From positions 1,605 to 22,921 of the forward strand of contig DHOI01000123.1 in assembly GCA_002409725.1 (NCBI GenBank): DNA of 21,317 nucleotides, given 5' to 3'. Under the pieces are notes generated by a model, which was given only the letters and a program-made list of their open reading frames with translations, searched no databases and was not told the DNA's origin. This stretch comes from Christensenella sp. UBA5394 (GTDB taxonomy: Bacteria > Bacillota > Clostridia > Christensenellales > CAG-138). The translations under genes and the position numbers were made by a program. Shown here in pieces: positions 1 through 6,413 of this stretch (positions within the stretch are counted from its first letter, which is position 1; every line of letters starts with the position of its first letter).

Positions 1-582
1 ATATCCTCCCCCGCGCTGGCCGTAGACATTCCGGCTGGTAAGATTGCCCTTGTGGTGCAGCCCGTAGACTACCAAGACGCCCAGCGGGGCATCGCGCAGC
101 CCGTGAGTAAGGCCTACGTGGCCAACGAGCGCTATGCCTTGCTGGTGAGCATTGAGATCCCGGGCTGGATAGATACGAGCGGCCTGGCGATTGAAGTAAC
201 CCCTAAAAACTGTACAGTAGAAAACGTTGATTCCCTAACTCTCGCTGACGGTGACTATTTGATTATGGGCACGGTGCTGTCCTCCGGGGCCACGGTAAAA
301 GTAACGATTAAGGACAAGGCCCTCGATGCAGCGGATACCGCAAATGAGCTGTGGGCGGCCCTGTATGGCGATAGGAGCGTATCCGCCACGGCCACCCTAG
401 GTGCGGCTACCACGCCCACGCAGACGGCGGCGGTGAGCATCCCCAAGACGGGCGGGCAGGAGGATATCGCTTGGATTGGCCTGTGCTTTTTGCTGATGGC
501 TGTTTGCTGGGCCGTGATAGTTTACAACGGCATTGGTATATGGGCCTATTTGCGGGACAAGCGGAGGCGGCGCAATGCGTAA
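1..582 (+). CDS. Secreted prophage protein with sortase-type (IPKTG) C-terminus, 5' end cut by window
   Basis: The frame is open from the first base, so the gene begins upstream; the GTG at 52 is probably not its start. The first residues read like the end of a signal peptide (SPALA followed by VD), which suggests that only about 20-25 residues are missing. The body is a small beta-rich domain without a family I recognise. The C-terminus has the layout of a cell-wall sorting signal: IPKTG at 439-453, a hydrophobic segment at about 469-540, then the basic tail RDKRRRRNA. Sortases of Gram-positive bacteria cut such motifs between T and G and attach the protein to peptidoglycan; use by a sortase here is inferred. 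Its stop overlaps the endolysin start by 8 nt, so it is co-translated with the prophage lysis genes. It could be a lysogenic-conversion surface protein or, less likely, simply a membrane-anchored protein. Confidence 0.7.
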   Translation: MSSPALAVDIPAGKIALVVQPVDYQDAQRGIAQPVSKAYVANERYALLVSIEIPGWIDTSGLAIEVTPKNCTVENVDSLTLADGDYLIMGTVLSSGATVKVTIKDKALDAADTANELWAALYGDRSVSATATLGAATTPTQTAAVSIPKTGGQEDIAWIGLCFLLMAVCWAVIVYNGIGIWAYLRDKRRRRNA

Positions 583-1381
583 CATCATGGAGTTTCTGGC
601 GTGGGGCATATCCCACGCCAGCCCGGCCCGCATCCCCGCGGGCAGTACCCTTTGCGTACCGCTCTCCCATGTGGGCAGCGGCGGGGTGTGGAAGTACCTT
701 ATGGGTACAACCGGAGTGCGCTGCACCCAGGCCCGCCTTGACCGAGCCTACAACAAATATTATTCAGGCTGGGGTTGGTCTCGCAAGTCGTTTGATAGCG
801 TCACGGCGGGATGGGTGGCGGCTAAAGAGATGGTTTGCGATTGTCAGGGCCTGGAGGATTGTTTCAGCGGCGCGGATACCAATGCCAAGGGCAACTACGC
901 CAACTACTGCACGGAGAAGGGCCGAATCTCGGATATCACTCGCCCCTATATAGTCGGTGAGGCTCTCTTTGTCGGCAGTTCTCCGTCAAAGATAGACCAT
1001 GTGGTATGGGTGTGCGGCTTTGCGCCGGATGGGGAACCCATCATCCTGCATGAGCGGGGTCTTGCTCACGGCTGCGTGATTGAGCGCATGAGCAGCTGCG
1101 GCAAACAGTTTACCTATCGCGGCCTGATGACCAAGAGGTATAGCTATGAGGCCATCACCCTGCCCACCACGCCCGCACCCTCCACGCCGCCCGAGACCGC
1201 GCCCGATCCGGAGCAGATCGTCCTGCGCATCACCAAGCCCCTCACGAAGGGTAGCTTTGTGAAGGACTTGCAGGATCTGCTCAATAGCGGCGGTTACGAC
1301 TGCGGCACAGCGGATGGCATATACGGCGAGAAGTCTCAAAAGGGCCTCCAGGCCTTTATCGCCATGCACAAGGATATGTAG
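575..1381 (+). CDS. Phage endolysin: NlpC/P60-type peptidase plus peptidoglycan-binding domain
   Basis: A 268-residue lytic enzyme that should cleave peptidoglycan stem peptides at the end of the phage cycle. The NlpC/P60 triad is readable: DCQGL at residues 89-93 (nucleophile Cys90, matching the usual DCSGL), His142 in DHVVWVCGF, and His159 in IILHERG. A Pro/Thr linker (about 197-212) leads to a C-terminal PG_binding_1-like domain (about 222-268, with LQDLLNSGGYDCGTADGIYG). That domain ends roughly ten residues earlier than usual, so its last helix looks short. I chose ATG 575 because GGAGG lies at 562-566; an upstream in-frame start at 533 would lie inside the previous gene without a good ribosome site. 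No convincing signal peptide is present, consistent with release through the holin encoded just downstream. The gene has a substrate-binding domain and holin neighbours, which favours endolysin over a host cell-wall hydrolase. Confidence 0.82.
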   Translation: MRNIMEFLAWGISHASPARIPAGSTLCVPLSHVGSGGVWKYLMGTTGVRCTQARLDRAYNKYYSGWGWSRKSFDSVTAGWVAAKEMVCDCQGLEDCFSGADTNAKGNYANYCTEKGRISDITRPYIVGEALFVGSSPSKIDHVVWVCGFAPDGEPIILHERGLAHGCVIERMSSCGKQFTYRGLMTKRYSYEAITLPTTPAPSTPPETAPDPEQIVLRITKPLTKGSFVKDLQDLLNSGGYDCGTADGIYGEKSQKGLQAFIAMHKDM

Positions 1382-1399
1382 GAGGGGAGGGGGTGGCCT

Positions 1400-1618
1400 A
1401 TGAGCGACGCCGTTATCGTTGCCGTCATCTCGGGCCTGTGCACGCTGGCGGGTTCCTGGGCGGGAATCCGCCAGTTCAATAAGCTGGTGGATTTTCGGCT
1501 TATTCAGCTGGAAAAGAAAGTGGATAAGCACAACCACCTTGTGGAGCGGATGGTGGCGGTGGAAGGGGACACAAAAAACGCCCTCCGCCGCCTAGACGAA
1601 CTTGAGGACAAAATATAA
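1400..1618 (+). CDS. XhlA-like small phage membrane/coiled-coil protein
   Basis: A 72-residue protein with one N-terminal membrane segment (about residues 4-24) followed by a charged amphipathic helix with coiled-coil heptads (about 29-72; the stretch QLEKKVDKHNHLVERM is typical). This architecture and wording are those of the haemolysin XhlA-like proteins found between endolysin and holin in Bacillus and Clostridium prophages, where they assist the holin in membrane permeabilisation. The purine-rich GGAGGGGAGGGGGT at about 1380-1393 gives a strong ribosome site before ATG 1400. The gene lies 18 nt after the endolysin and 13 nt before the holin, so the three form one lysis operon. Family assignment is by architecture and position; a role as antiholin cannot be excluded. 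Confidence 0.72.
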   Translation: MSDAVIVAVISGLCTLAGSWAGIRQFNKLVDFRLIQLEKKVDKHNHLVERMVAVEGDTKNALRRLDELEDKI

Positions 1619-1631
1619 GGAGGAAAATATC

Positions 1632-1880
1632 ATGCATATCAACTGGAAAGTGCGTTTTAAGAACAAGGTATGGCTGACGGCCTTCATCACCTTTGTGGTG
1701 AGCGCGGCATATCAGCTGCTGGCAATGTTTGAGGTAGCGCCCGTCCTCACCCAAGACGCGGTGCTCCAGGCCGTGGCGGCCATCCTGCAACTGCTCTCCC
1801 TGCTGGGCGTAGTGGTCGACCCCACCACCAAGGGCTTGGGAGATAGCGCCAGGGCGTTGGGGTACGATGAACCGAATTAA
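1632..1880 (+). CDS. Phage holin, phi-LC3 family
   Basis: An 82-residue holin that forms lesions in the cytoplasmic membrane so that the endolysin can reach the wall. It opens with the family signature MHINWKVRFKNKVW, has a membrane helix at about 13-32 and a second hydrophobic stretch at about 44-62, and ends with the conserved LGVVVDPTTKGLGDS block followed by ALGYDEPN. Length and motif order match phi-LC3 holins of Firmicutes phages. ATG 1632 is preferred over ATG 1602 because AAGGAGG at about 1617-1623 precedes it at suitable spacing and the family starts here. It is the last phage gene: about 30 nt after its stop the sequence turns into host cotJC, so it marks the prophage edge. Confidence 0.88.
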   Translation: MHINWKVRFKNKVWLTAFITFVVSAAYQLLAMFEVAPVLTQDAVLQAVAAILQLLSLLGVVVDPTTKGLGDSARALGYDEPN

Positions 1881-1893
1881 GCACCGATACATT

Positions 1894-1920
1894 AACATAT
1901 AACATATACGGGCGTATGAA
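1894..1920. repeat. Candidate prophage attachment junction: tandem 7-mer and short dyad
   Basis: Between the holin stop and the point where cotJC homology begins lie a tandem 7-bp direct repeat (AACATAT at 1894-1900 and 1901-1907) and a 5-bp inverted repeat around a GG centre (ATACG at 1906-1910, CGTAT at 1913-1917). CotJC-like coding begins at about 1918 with the codons for Glu-Leu-Ala-His. Dyads around a two-base centre are what large serine recombinases use, but the dyad is short and the partner site is outside the window, so the crossover point is inferred. Confidence 0.4.
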
Positions 1921-2277
1921 TTAGCCCACTGGGAAATGATCGGCACCATGATCTTCCAATGTATCCGGGACGCTACGCTGGAAGAGATGGAGGCGGCTGG
2001 GCTGATCGGCTATTTCACCATGCACAGCAAGGGCGTGTACCCGGCGAACCCGGACGGCGTGCCTTTCACCGCTAGCTATATCGCCTGCACGGGCGACCCC
2101 ATTGCGGATATCGTAGAGGATATGGCAGCGGAGCAGAAGGCAAGGGCAACCTACGAGCATCTTATAGCACTTACGGATGACATGGCCATCATTGACCCGC
2201 TGCGCTTCTTACGGGAACGGGAGATCGTGCATTTCCAGCGCTTTGGCGAATGTCTGGAAATTTTGCAAAGCATGTGA
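1918..2277 (+). pseudogene. cotJC: 3' fragment of cotJC (manganese-catalase-like spore coat protein), interrupted by the prophage
   Basis: About 119 codons of a protein that is normally about 190-200 residues. The reading ELAHWEMIGTM, then KGVYPANPDGVPFTA, GDPIADIVEDMAAEQKAR and FLREREIVHFQRFGE, follows CotJC/manganese catalase in order to the natural C-terminus. Metal-site residues kept are Glu and His of the ExxH motif (1918-1929), Glu at 2131-2133 and His at 2230-2232; the first Glu ligand and the N-terminal helix are absent. The in-frame stop at 1900-1902 shows that no full gene continues upstream. The ATG at 1936 has no ribosome site and is an internal Met. The fragment has no frameshift and keeps its own terminator. 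It abuts the prophage holin, so integration inside cotJC is the simplest reading; excision could restore the gene. A dead remnant is the alternative. Confidence 0.8.
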
Positions 2278-2313
2278 AAAAAGGGATAGAGCAAGATATA
2301 TCCAAAATACACC

Positions 2314-2338
2314 AGGGCCGGGGAACGCTCCCGGCCTT
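2314..2338 (+). terminator. Terminator after cotJC
   Basis: GGCCGGG (2316-2322) pairs with CCCGGCC (2330-2336), with extra A-T and G-U closing pairs, and TTATAT follows. It lies about 40 nt after the cotJC stop and probably belongs to the original host gene. Confidence 0.7.
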
Positions 2339-2354
2339 ATATCTATGCATTAAA

Positions 2355-2376
2355 AAAGCGGCGACTCGGCCGCTTT
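2355..2376. terminator. Bidirectional terminator between cotJC fragment and GntR gene
   Basis: AAAGCGGC (2355-2362) pairs with GCCGCTTT (2369-2376) around a 6-nt loop. Read on the minus strand it is followed by a run of T, so it suits the end of the GntR gene, which stops at 2398. Confidence 0.72.
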
Positions 2377-2397
2377 AAAAAGCGATAAAACGGGCGC

Positions 2398-3069
2398 TCA
2401 ATCAAGCAAAGGCGAGGCGATGAGCAGCCGCTTGGTGCTTTCAAGATGCGTGCGCAGAACGGCTGTGGCAAGCTCTGCGTCGTGGGTTTCGCAGGCGTCG
2501 ATCAAGTGGCCGTGCTCCTCCACGGAATAAAGCTCCGCGTTGCCGCTGCCGTCGAAATAAGGGTGGAGAAAACGATCCACATTGGCGTGCATCTGCTCGA
2601 TGAGGGCGAGCAGAAAAGCGTTGTCGCAAGGAGCGTAGAGGGTAGTGTGCAGGGAGAGGTTTAGCTTGTAGCTGGCGTAATAATCCTGCTTTTCGGCAAA
2701 GCGGAGCAAAAGCTCGCGGGCCTTTTCAATGTCGGCTGGGCTGATAAAGGGTATGGCTGCACGTAGCGCGCCCAGCTCCAGCATGATGCGCACATCCATC
2801 ACATCGCTCATTTCTTTTTGGGAGAGTTTGGTCACCACAGCGCCCCGGTTGGGGTGGATGCGCACCAGGCCCTGGGATTCCAGCTGGCGAAAAGCCTCTC
2901 GCACGGGGATGTGGCTTACCTTAAGCGCGGCGGATATCTCATCCTGCTTGAGGGGCATGTTCCCAGGCAGCGCGCCCTGGATAATGGCCGAGCGTAGCAC
3001 CTGAAACACCCAATCCCGGGCGGCCATAGAACGGGGCTGCATTTGTGCGGCGATTCTTTTTAGCTCCAT
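2398..3069 (-). CDS. GntR-family transcriptional regulator, FadR/FCD subfamily
   Basis: A 223-residue DNA-binding regulator of complete length. The N-terminal winged helix spans about residues 15-80, with the recognition region DEISAALKVSHIPVREAFRQ at 43-62 and the wing GLVRIHPNRGAVV, all typical of GntR proteins. The remainder is an all-helical FCD ligand domain; His141, His186 and His208 fit the usual metal-binding positions. FCD regulators commonly sense small organic acids or sugar acids, but nothing in the sequence names the ligand. ATG 3069 follows GGAGG (3076-3080) at normal spacing. The gene stands alone between its terminator and the PBP gene, which runs the same way 104 nt upstream. 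The intergenic bases carry their own -10 box, so separate control is likely. No catabolic operon adjoins it, so the target cannot be read from context. Confidence 0.88.
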   Translation of the reverse strand: MELKRIAAQMQPRSMAARDWVFQVLRSAIIQGALPGNMPLKQDEISAALKVSHIPVREAFRQLESQGLVRIHPNRGAVVTKLSQKEMSDVMDVRIMLELGALRAAIPFISPADIEKARELLLRFAEKQDYYASYKLNLSLHTTLYAPCDNAFLLALIEQMHANVDRFLHPYFDGSGNAELYSVEEHGHLIDACETHDAELATAVLRTHLESTKRLLIASPLLD

Positions 3070-3101
3070 ATATATCCTCCGGCAGTTCGTGCCTTCTATA
3101 T

Positions 3102-3107
3102 ATTATA
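3102..3107 (-). promoter_or_regulatory. Putative -10 box for the GntR gene
   Basis: TATAAT on the minus strand, 33 nt before the start codon, inside a very AT-rich stretch that contrasts with the GC-rich surroundings. I see no good -35 box, so confidence is moderate. Confidence 0.45.
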
Positions 3108-3173
3108 TTCTATATTTCTTACCTCCTATGGTAGCGATTCCCGGCGCGCCCGTCAAGAGCCGTGTTTCCAAAT

Positions 3174-5570
3174 TTAAGCCGCGGGCGTTGCCGAAGGCGC
3201 CGGGGAGGCCCCAGGACCGGCCGCGGGCGTGATGCCGGGTATCTTGATATCGATCACCGCCGCCTTGGTGGCAACGGTTTTCTTTTGCGTAGCCGGGCCC
3301 TGTACGCGGCCGCCGCCCACGCGCATCTCTACATGCACGGGCATGATGTAATAGGTATAGGTGCGGCCGGGCAGGGCGCTTTCATCCGTATAACGCACGG
3401 AACCACAGCCCTGCCAATCCTTAATCAGCACGGGGGAGGATGCACCCTCCTGCCTGTATAGCTGGTATACGGCAAAGCTCTCCCGGCCCGTGAAGACGAT
3501 GGCGGGCCGCCCATCCATGCCCAGGGAAACGGCAAAGCCGGCAGGCGGGGAGGGTACCACCCAATAGGTGCTCTGGGCCGTGGGCTGGCTGCCCTCCACG
3601 AACACCTCGGAGAGGACGGCACTCTTGGGCGTGAGGGCTGTGGCCAGCACCGCTTCGTGCGTGTTTTCCAGGGTGCGCTTGTCGAGCTTATATACGTTTA
3701 CGCCGGCGGGCATGGCAAACTCCCGGGGCTGTTTATCCTGATATACGCCGCTAAAAAGCGCGCCCAACACCAGGGCCGGGTATTTGCCGCCGGTCGCATC
3801 CGAGGGCATCGCGCCGTCGCCGCTTGAGTCATAGCCCATCCAAACGGTGGCTGCATAATCGGCGCTATAGCAAGCCATCCAGGCGTCGCGGTTGCCCTCG
3901 TCCTGGCCCACGGTGCCGGTCTTGCCGGCCAGGGGGATATCCAGCTGACCCAGGCGGTGGCCCGTGCCTTCCTCGATGGCGCTTTGCAGCATGCTGGTAA
4001 GGATATAGGCGTTCTGCTCGGAAAGCACGCGGCGGTTTTCGCCCTGATATTGATAGAGGATCGTGCCCGAGCCATCCGTGATCTTTTGGATAACGGTGGG
4101 GCTGTTGTATACGCCCCCAGAGGCGAAGGCCGCATAGGCCCCGGCCATCTGCCAGGGGCTGACGCCGTAGGTGAAGCCGCCTAGGGCCAGGGTGAGGCTG
4201 GTGTCGCTCTGGTCAAAGGCGACGCCGCAGCTTTGCGCGAAAGCCTTGCCATCCGCAAGGCCGATCTCGGAGAGCACCTTTACGGCGGGCACGTTGAGAG
4301 AGCGGGTCACGGCCTCCCGCAGGGTAACCCAGCCATAGTATTTGCTCCCGTAATTGCTGGGGGTATAATCGGCAAAGCTGGTGGGCTCATCAAGCAGCAG
4401 GCTAGCGGCGGTATAGCCATGGGATTCCAGGGCAGGCGCATAGGCGATGATGGGCTTAATCAAAGAGCCGGGCTGACGGCGGATATCCGTGGCCCGATTA
4501 AAGGCCATGGCCGTTTCATAGGCCCCGCGACCGCCCACTAGGGCCCGCACCAGGCCCGTGCCTGCCTCCTGCACCACAATGGCCGCCTGCGCGCCCTCGG
4601 GGAAGTATTCGTCATCCGCAAAGATTTCCTCACACCGGCTTTGTAGGGCAGGGTCGAGCGCGGAATAGATGCGGTAACCGCCGGTCAGTAGTTCTTCGCT
4701 GCTAATGCCCAGCAGTTCCGTGGCGCTGCGTAGCACGGTATCCACATAATAACCCCGCTGCTCGGCTGTGCTGCCATCATGCAGGATCACCATTTCCTCG
4801 GCCTTTGCTGTATTGAGCTGCGCTTCGCTCAGGTAGCCGTATTGGCCCATGAGGTTCAAAATCGTATCCCGTCTACCCACGGAGGCCTTGTAATTTAGGT
4901 GCGGCGCAAAGTTGGAGGGGGATTTGAGGATGCCGGCCAGCAGCGCCGCCTGGGCTGCGGAAAGCTCTTTGGCGTGCACGCCAAAATAGCCCAGCGCCGC
5001 CGCCTCGATGCCGTAATAGCCGCCGCCGAAATAGACGTAGTTAAGGTACATTTCCAGGATCTCATCCTTGGAATACATGGTCTCCATCTGGCAGGCCAGC
5101 ACGGCCTCTTCCAGCTTACGGGACATCGTTTTGATGGCTGTTAGGTGGCTGAGCTTGATGAGCTGCTGGCTGATGGTGGATGCGCCCTGCACATAGCCGC
5201 CCGCCTTGATATCCTCCCAGGCGGCCCCGGCGATGCGCACCACATCGACGCCGGGGTGCTCATAAAAGCGCGCGTCCTCGGCGGAGATGAAGGCCGCGCG
5301 CACATGCGGGGGGATATCCTCAATGGAGATGGGCACCCGGTCCTCCCGCCCATGCAGGCGGGTCAGCTCCTTACCCGTGCCGTCATAGAGCACCAGGGTC
5401 TGCTCCGCGCCCAATATGTTTGCAGGGTCGAAATCGTGCCAGGCGTCCAGATCCCAGAATTTGGCGGCCACGAACAGCACGAAGCACAGCCCGCCCAGCA
5501 CCAGCGCCAGCAGGAAGGATTTGAGAAAGATCCGAAATCCACGCTTCTTTATTTTACCTTTTTTTTCCAC
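3174..5570 (-). CDS. Class A penicillin-binding protein (glycosyltransferase-transpeptidase), PBP1A type
   Basis: A 798-residue bifunctional peptidoglycan synthase that polymerises lipid II and cross-links stem peptides outside the membrane. A basic N-terminus and one membrane helix (about 14-36) are followed by a GT51 domain (about 60-240) with catalytic Glu98 in EDARFYEHPG and GASTISQQ at 129-136. The transpeptidase domain (about 300-610) has SLIK with Ser369, SLN at 424-426 and KTGT at 550-553. A fibronectin-III-like module (about 660-755) and a Pro/Ala-rich tail complete it. All catalytic motifs are intact. The start is GTG at 5570, supported by GGGGAGG at 5579-5585 eight bases before it. 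It is divergent from nth and upstream of the GntR gene with no clear terminator between them. Confidence 0.95.
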   Translation of the reverse strand: MEKKGKIKKRGFRIFLKSFLLALVLGGLCFVLFVAAKFWDLDAWHDFDPANILGAEQTLVLYDGTGKELTRLHGREDRVPISIEDIPPHVRAAFISAEDARFYEHPGVDVVRIAGAAWEDIKAGGYVQGASTISQQLIKLSHLTAIKTMSRKLEEAVLACQMETMYSKDEILEMYLNYVYFGGGYYGIEAAALGYFGVHAKELSAAQAALLAGILKSPSNFAPHLNYKASVGRRDTILNLMGQYGYLSEAQLNTAKAEEMVILHDGSTAEQRGYYVDTVLRSATELLGISSEELLTGGYRIYSALDPALQSRCEEIFADDEYFPEGAQAAIVVQEAGTGLVRALVGGRGAYETAMAFNRATDIRRQPGSLIKPIIAYAPALESHGYTAASLLLDEPTSFADYTPSNYGSKYYGWVTLREAVTRSLNVPAVKVLSEIGLADGKAFAQSCGVAFDQSDTSLTLALGGFTYGVSPWQMAGAYAAFASGGVYNSPTVIQKITDGSGTILYQYQGENRRVLSEQNAYILTSMLQSAIEEGTGHRLGQLDIPLAGKTGTVGQDEGNRDAWMACYSADYAATVWMGYDSSGDGAMPSDATGGKYPALVLGALFSGVYQDKQPREFAMPAGVNVYKLDKRTLENTHEAVLATALTPKSAVLSEVFVEGSQPTAQSTYWVVPSPPAGFAVSLGMDGRPAIVFTGRESFAVYQLYRQEGASSPVLIKDWQGCGSVRYTDESALPGRTYTYYIMPVHVEMRVGGGRVQGPATQKKTVATKAAVIDIKIPGITPAAGPGASPAPSATPAA

Positions 5571-5679
5571 CGGCTATGCCTCCCCATCGAATATGTACAC
5601 GCTTAGCATTGCCCAAAATGGGGCGGACGAATCACCGCAACCGATGATTTATAGCCGGTTTGGGCCGCATAAATGAGCC

Positions 5680-5709
5680 TTGCGCGCTTCCTGCGGGAGC
5701 GGTTATAAT
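5680..5709 (+). promoter_or_regulatory. Sigma-A-type promoter for nth-obgE-yhbY
   Basis: TTGCGC (5680-5685), an 18-bp spacer and a perfect TATAAT (5704-5709). Transcription should begin near 5716, leaving a leader of about 28 nt that ends in GGGAGGGG before the nth ATG at 5744. This position also rules out starts upstream of 5744. Confidence 0.78.
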
Positions 5710-5743
5710 AAGCATGCCGTGTGCGGCGCGAAAGGGAGGGGAA

Positions 5744-6412
5744 ATGGCTGTGAAAGAGAGCAAGAAGGCAAAGTCTGCCCGCATCGCGCATATTTTGGAT
5801 ACCCTGGCAGAAACCTATCCGGAGGCGGCGCCCCAGCTAGACTTCACCAGTCCCTTCGAGCTGCTGGTAGCCACCATCCTCAGCGCCCAATGTACGGACA
5901 AGCAGGTAAACAAGACCACGGCCGTGCTGTTTCCTATATACGGCACGGCAGCCAAAATGGCTGCCGCCACCGAGGCGGAGCTGGAGCCTTATATTAAGAC
6001 CTGCGGCCTTTTTAAAACAAAGGGCAAAAACATCATCGCCACCAGCCGCATTTTGATGGAGCAATACGGCGGCGATGTGCCGGATACGATGGAAGCCCTG
6101 ACCGCCCTGCCCGGCGTGGGCCGCAAAACGGCCAATGTGGTGCTTTCCAACGCCTTTGGCCAGCCCGCCATCGCCGTGGATACCCACGTGTTCCGCGTGG
6201 CCAACCGGCTAGGCTTGGCGGAAGCTAAGGATGTGCTACGCACGGAGCAGCAGCTGATGGAGAACATCCCCAAGGAGAAGTGGTCCATCGCCCACCATTG
6301 GCTGATTTTCCACGGCAGGCGGGTATGCAGCGCGCGCAGCCCTGCATGCGGTAAATGCACCGTAGCGCCCTACTGCCCGAACAAGCCTGTGGGCGCGGAA
6401 AGGAAAGGATAA
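5744..6412 (+). CDS. nth: Endonuclease III, DNA glycosylase/AP lyase
   Basis: A 222-residue base-excision repair enzyme that removes oxidised pyrimidines and cuts the abasic site. The helix-hairpin-helix LPGVGRKTA (122-130) contains catalytic Lys128, and the conserved Asp146 sits in VDTHVFR. The C-terminal [4Fe-4S] loop is complete: Cys195, Cys202, Cys205 and Cys211 with the canonical C-x6-C-x2-C-x5-C spacing. Length matches the family. ATG 5744 follows GGGAGGGG (5734-5741); in-frame starts further upstream lie within the promoter. The stop is followed after one base by obgE, so the two are co-transcribed and probably translationally coupled. It is divergent from the PBP gene. Confidence 0.95.
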   Translation: MAVKESKKAKSARIAHILDTLAETYPEAAPQLDFTSPFELLVATILSAQCTDKQVNKTTAVLFPIYGTAAKMAAATEAELEPYIKTCGLFKTKGKNIIATSRILMEQYGGDVPDTMEALTALPGVGRKTANVVLSNAFGQPAIAVDTHVFRVANRLGLAEAKDVLRTEQQLMENIPKEKWSIAHHWLIFHGRRVCSARSPACGKCTVAPYCPNKPVGAERKG

Positions 6413-6413
6413 T

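Noticed and set aside
575..640. Possible signal peptide or SAR anchor on the endolysin
   Set aside because: The N-terminal hydrophobic stretch is too short and interrupted (MEFLAWGISHAS), and a holin gene is present for export.
1936..2277. A stand-alone short gene starting at ATG 1936
   Set aside because: There is no ribosome site, homology to CotJC extends upstream of the ATG (ELAHWE), and the Met is an internal conserved residue.
5570..5658. 8-bp inverted repeat CCGGCTAT / ATAGCCGG flanking the region between the PBP gene and nth
   Set aside because: The arms are 73 bp apart, short, and one overlaps the PBP start; probably chance.
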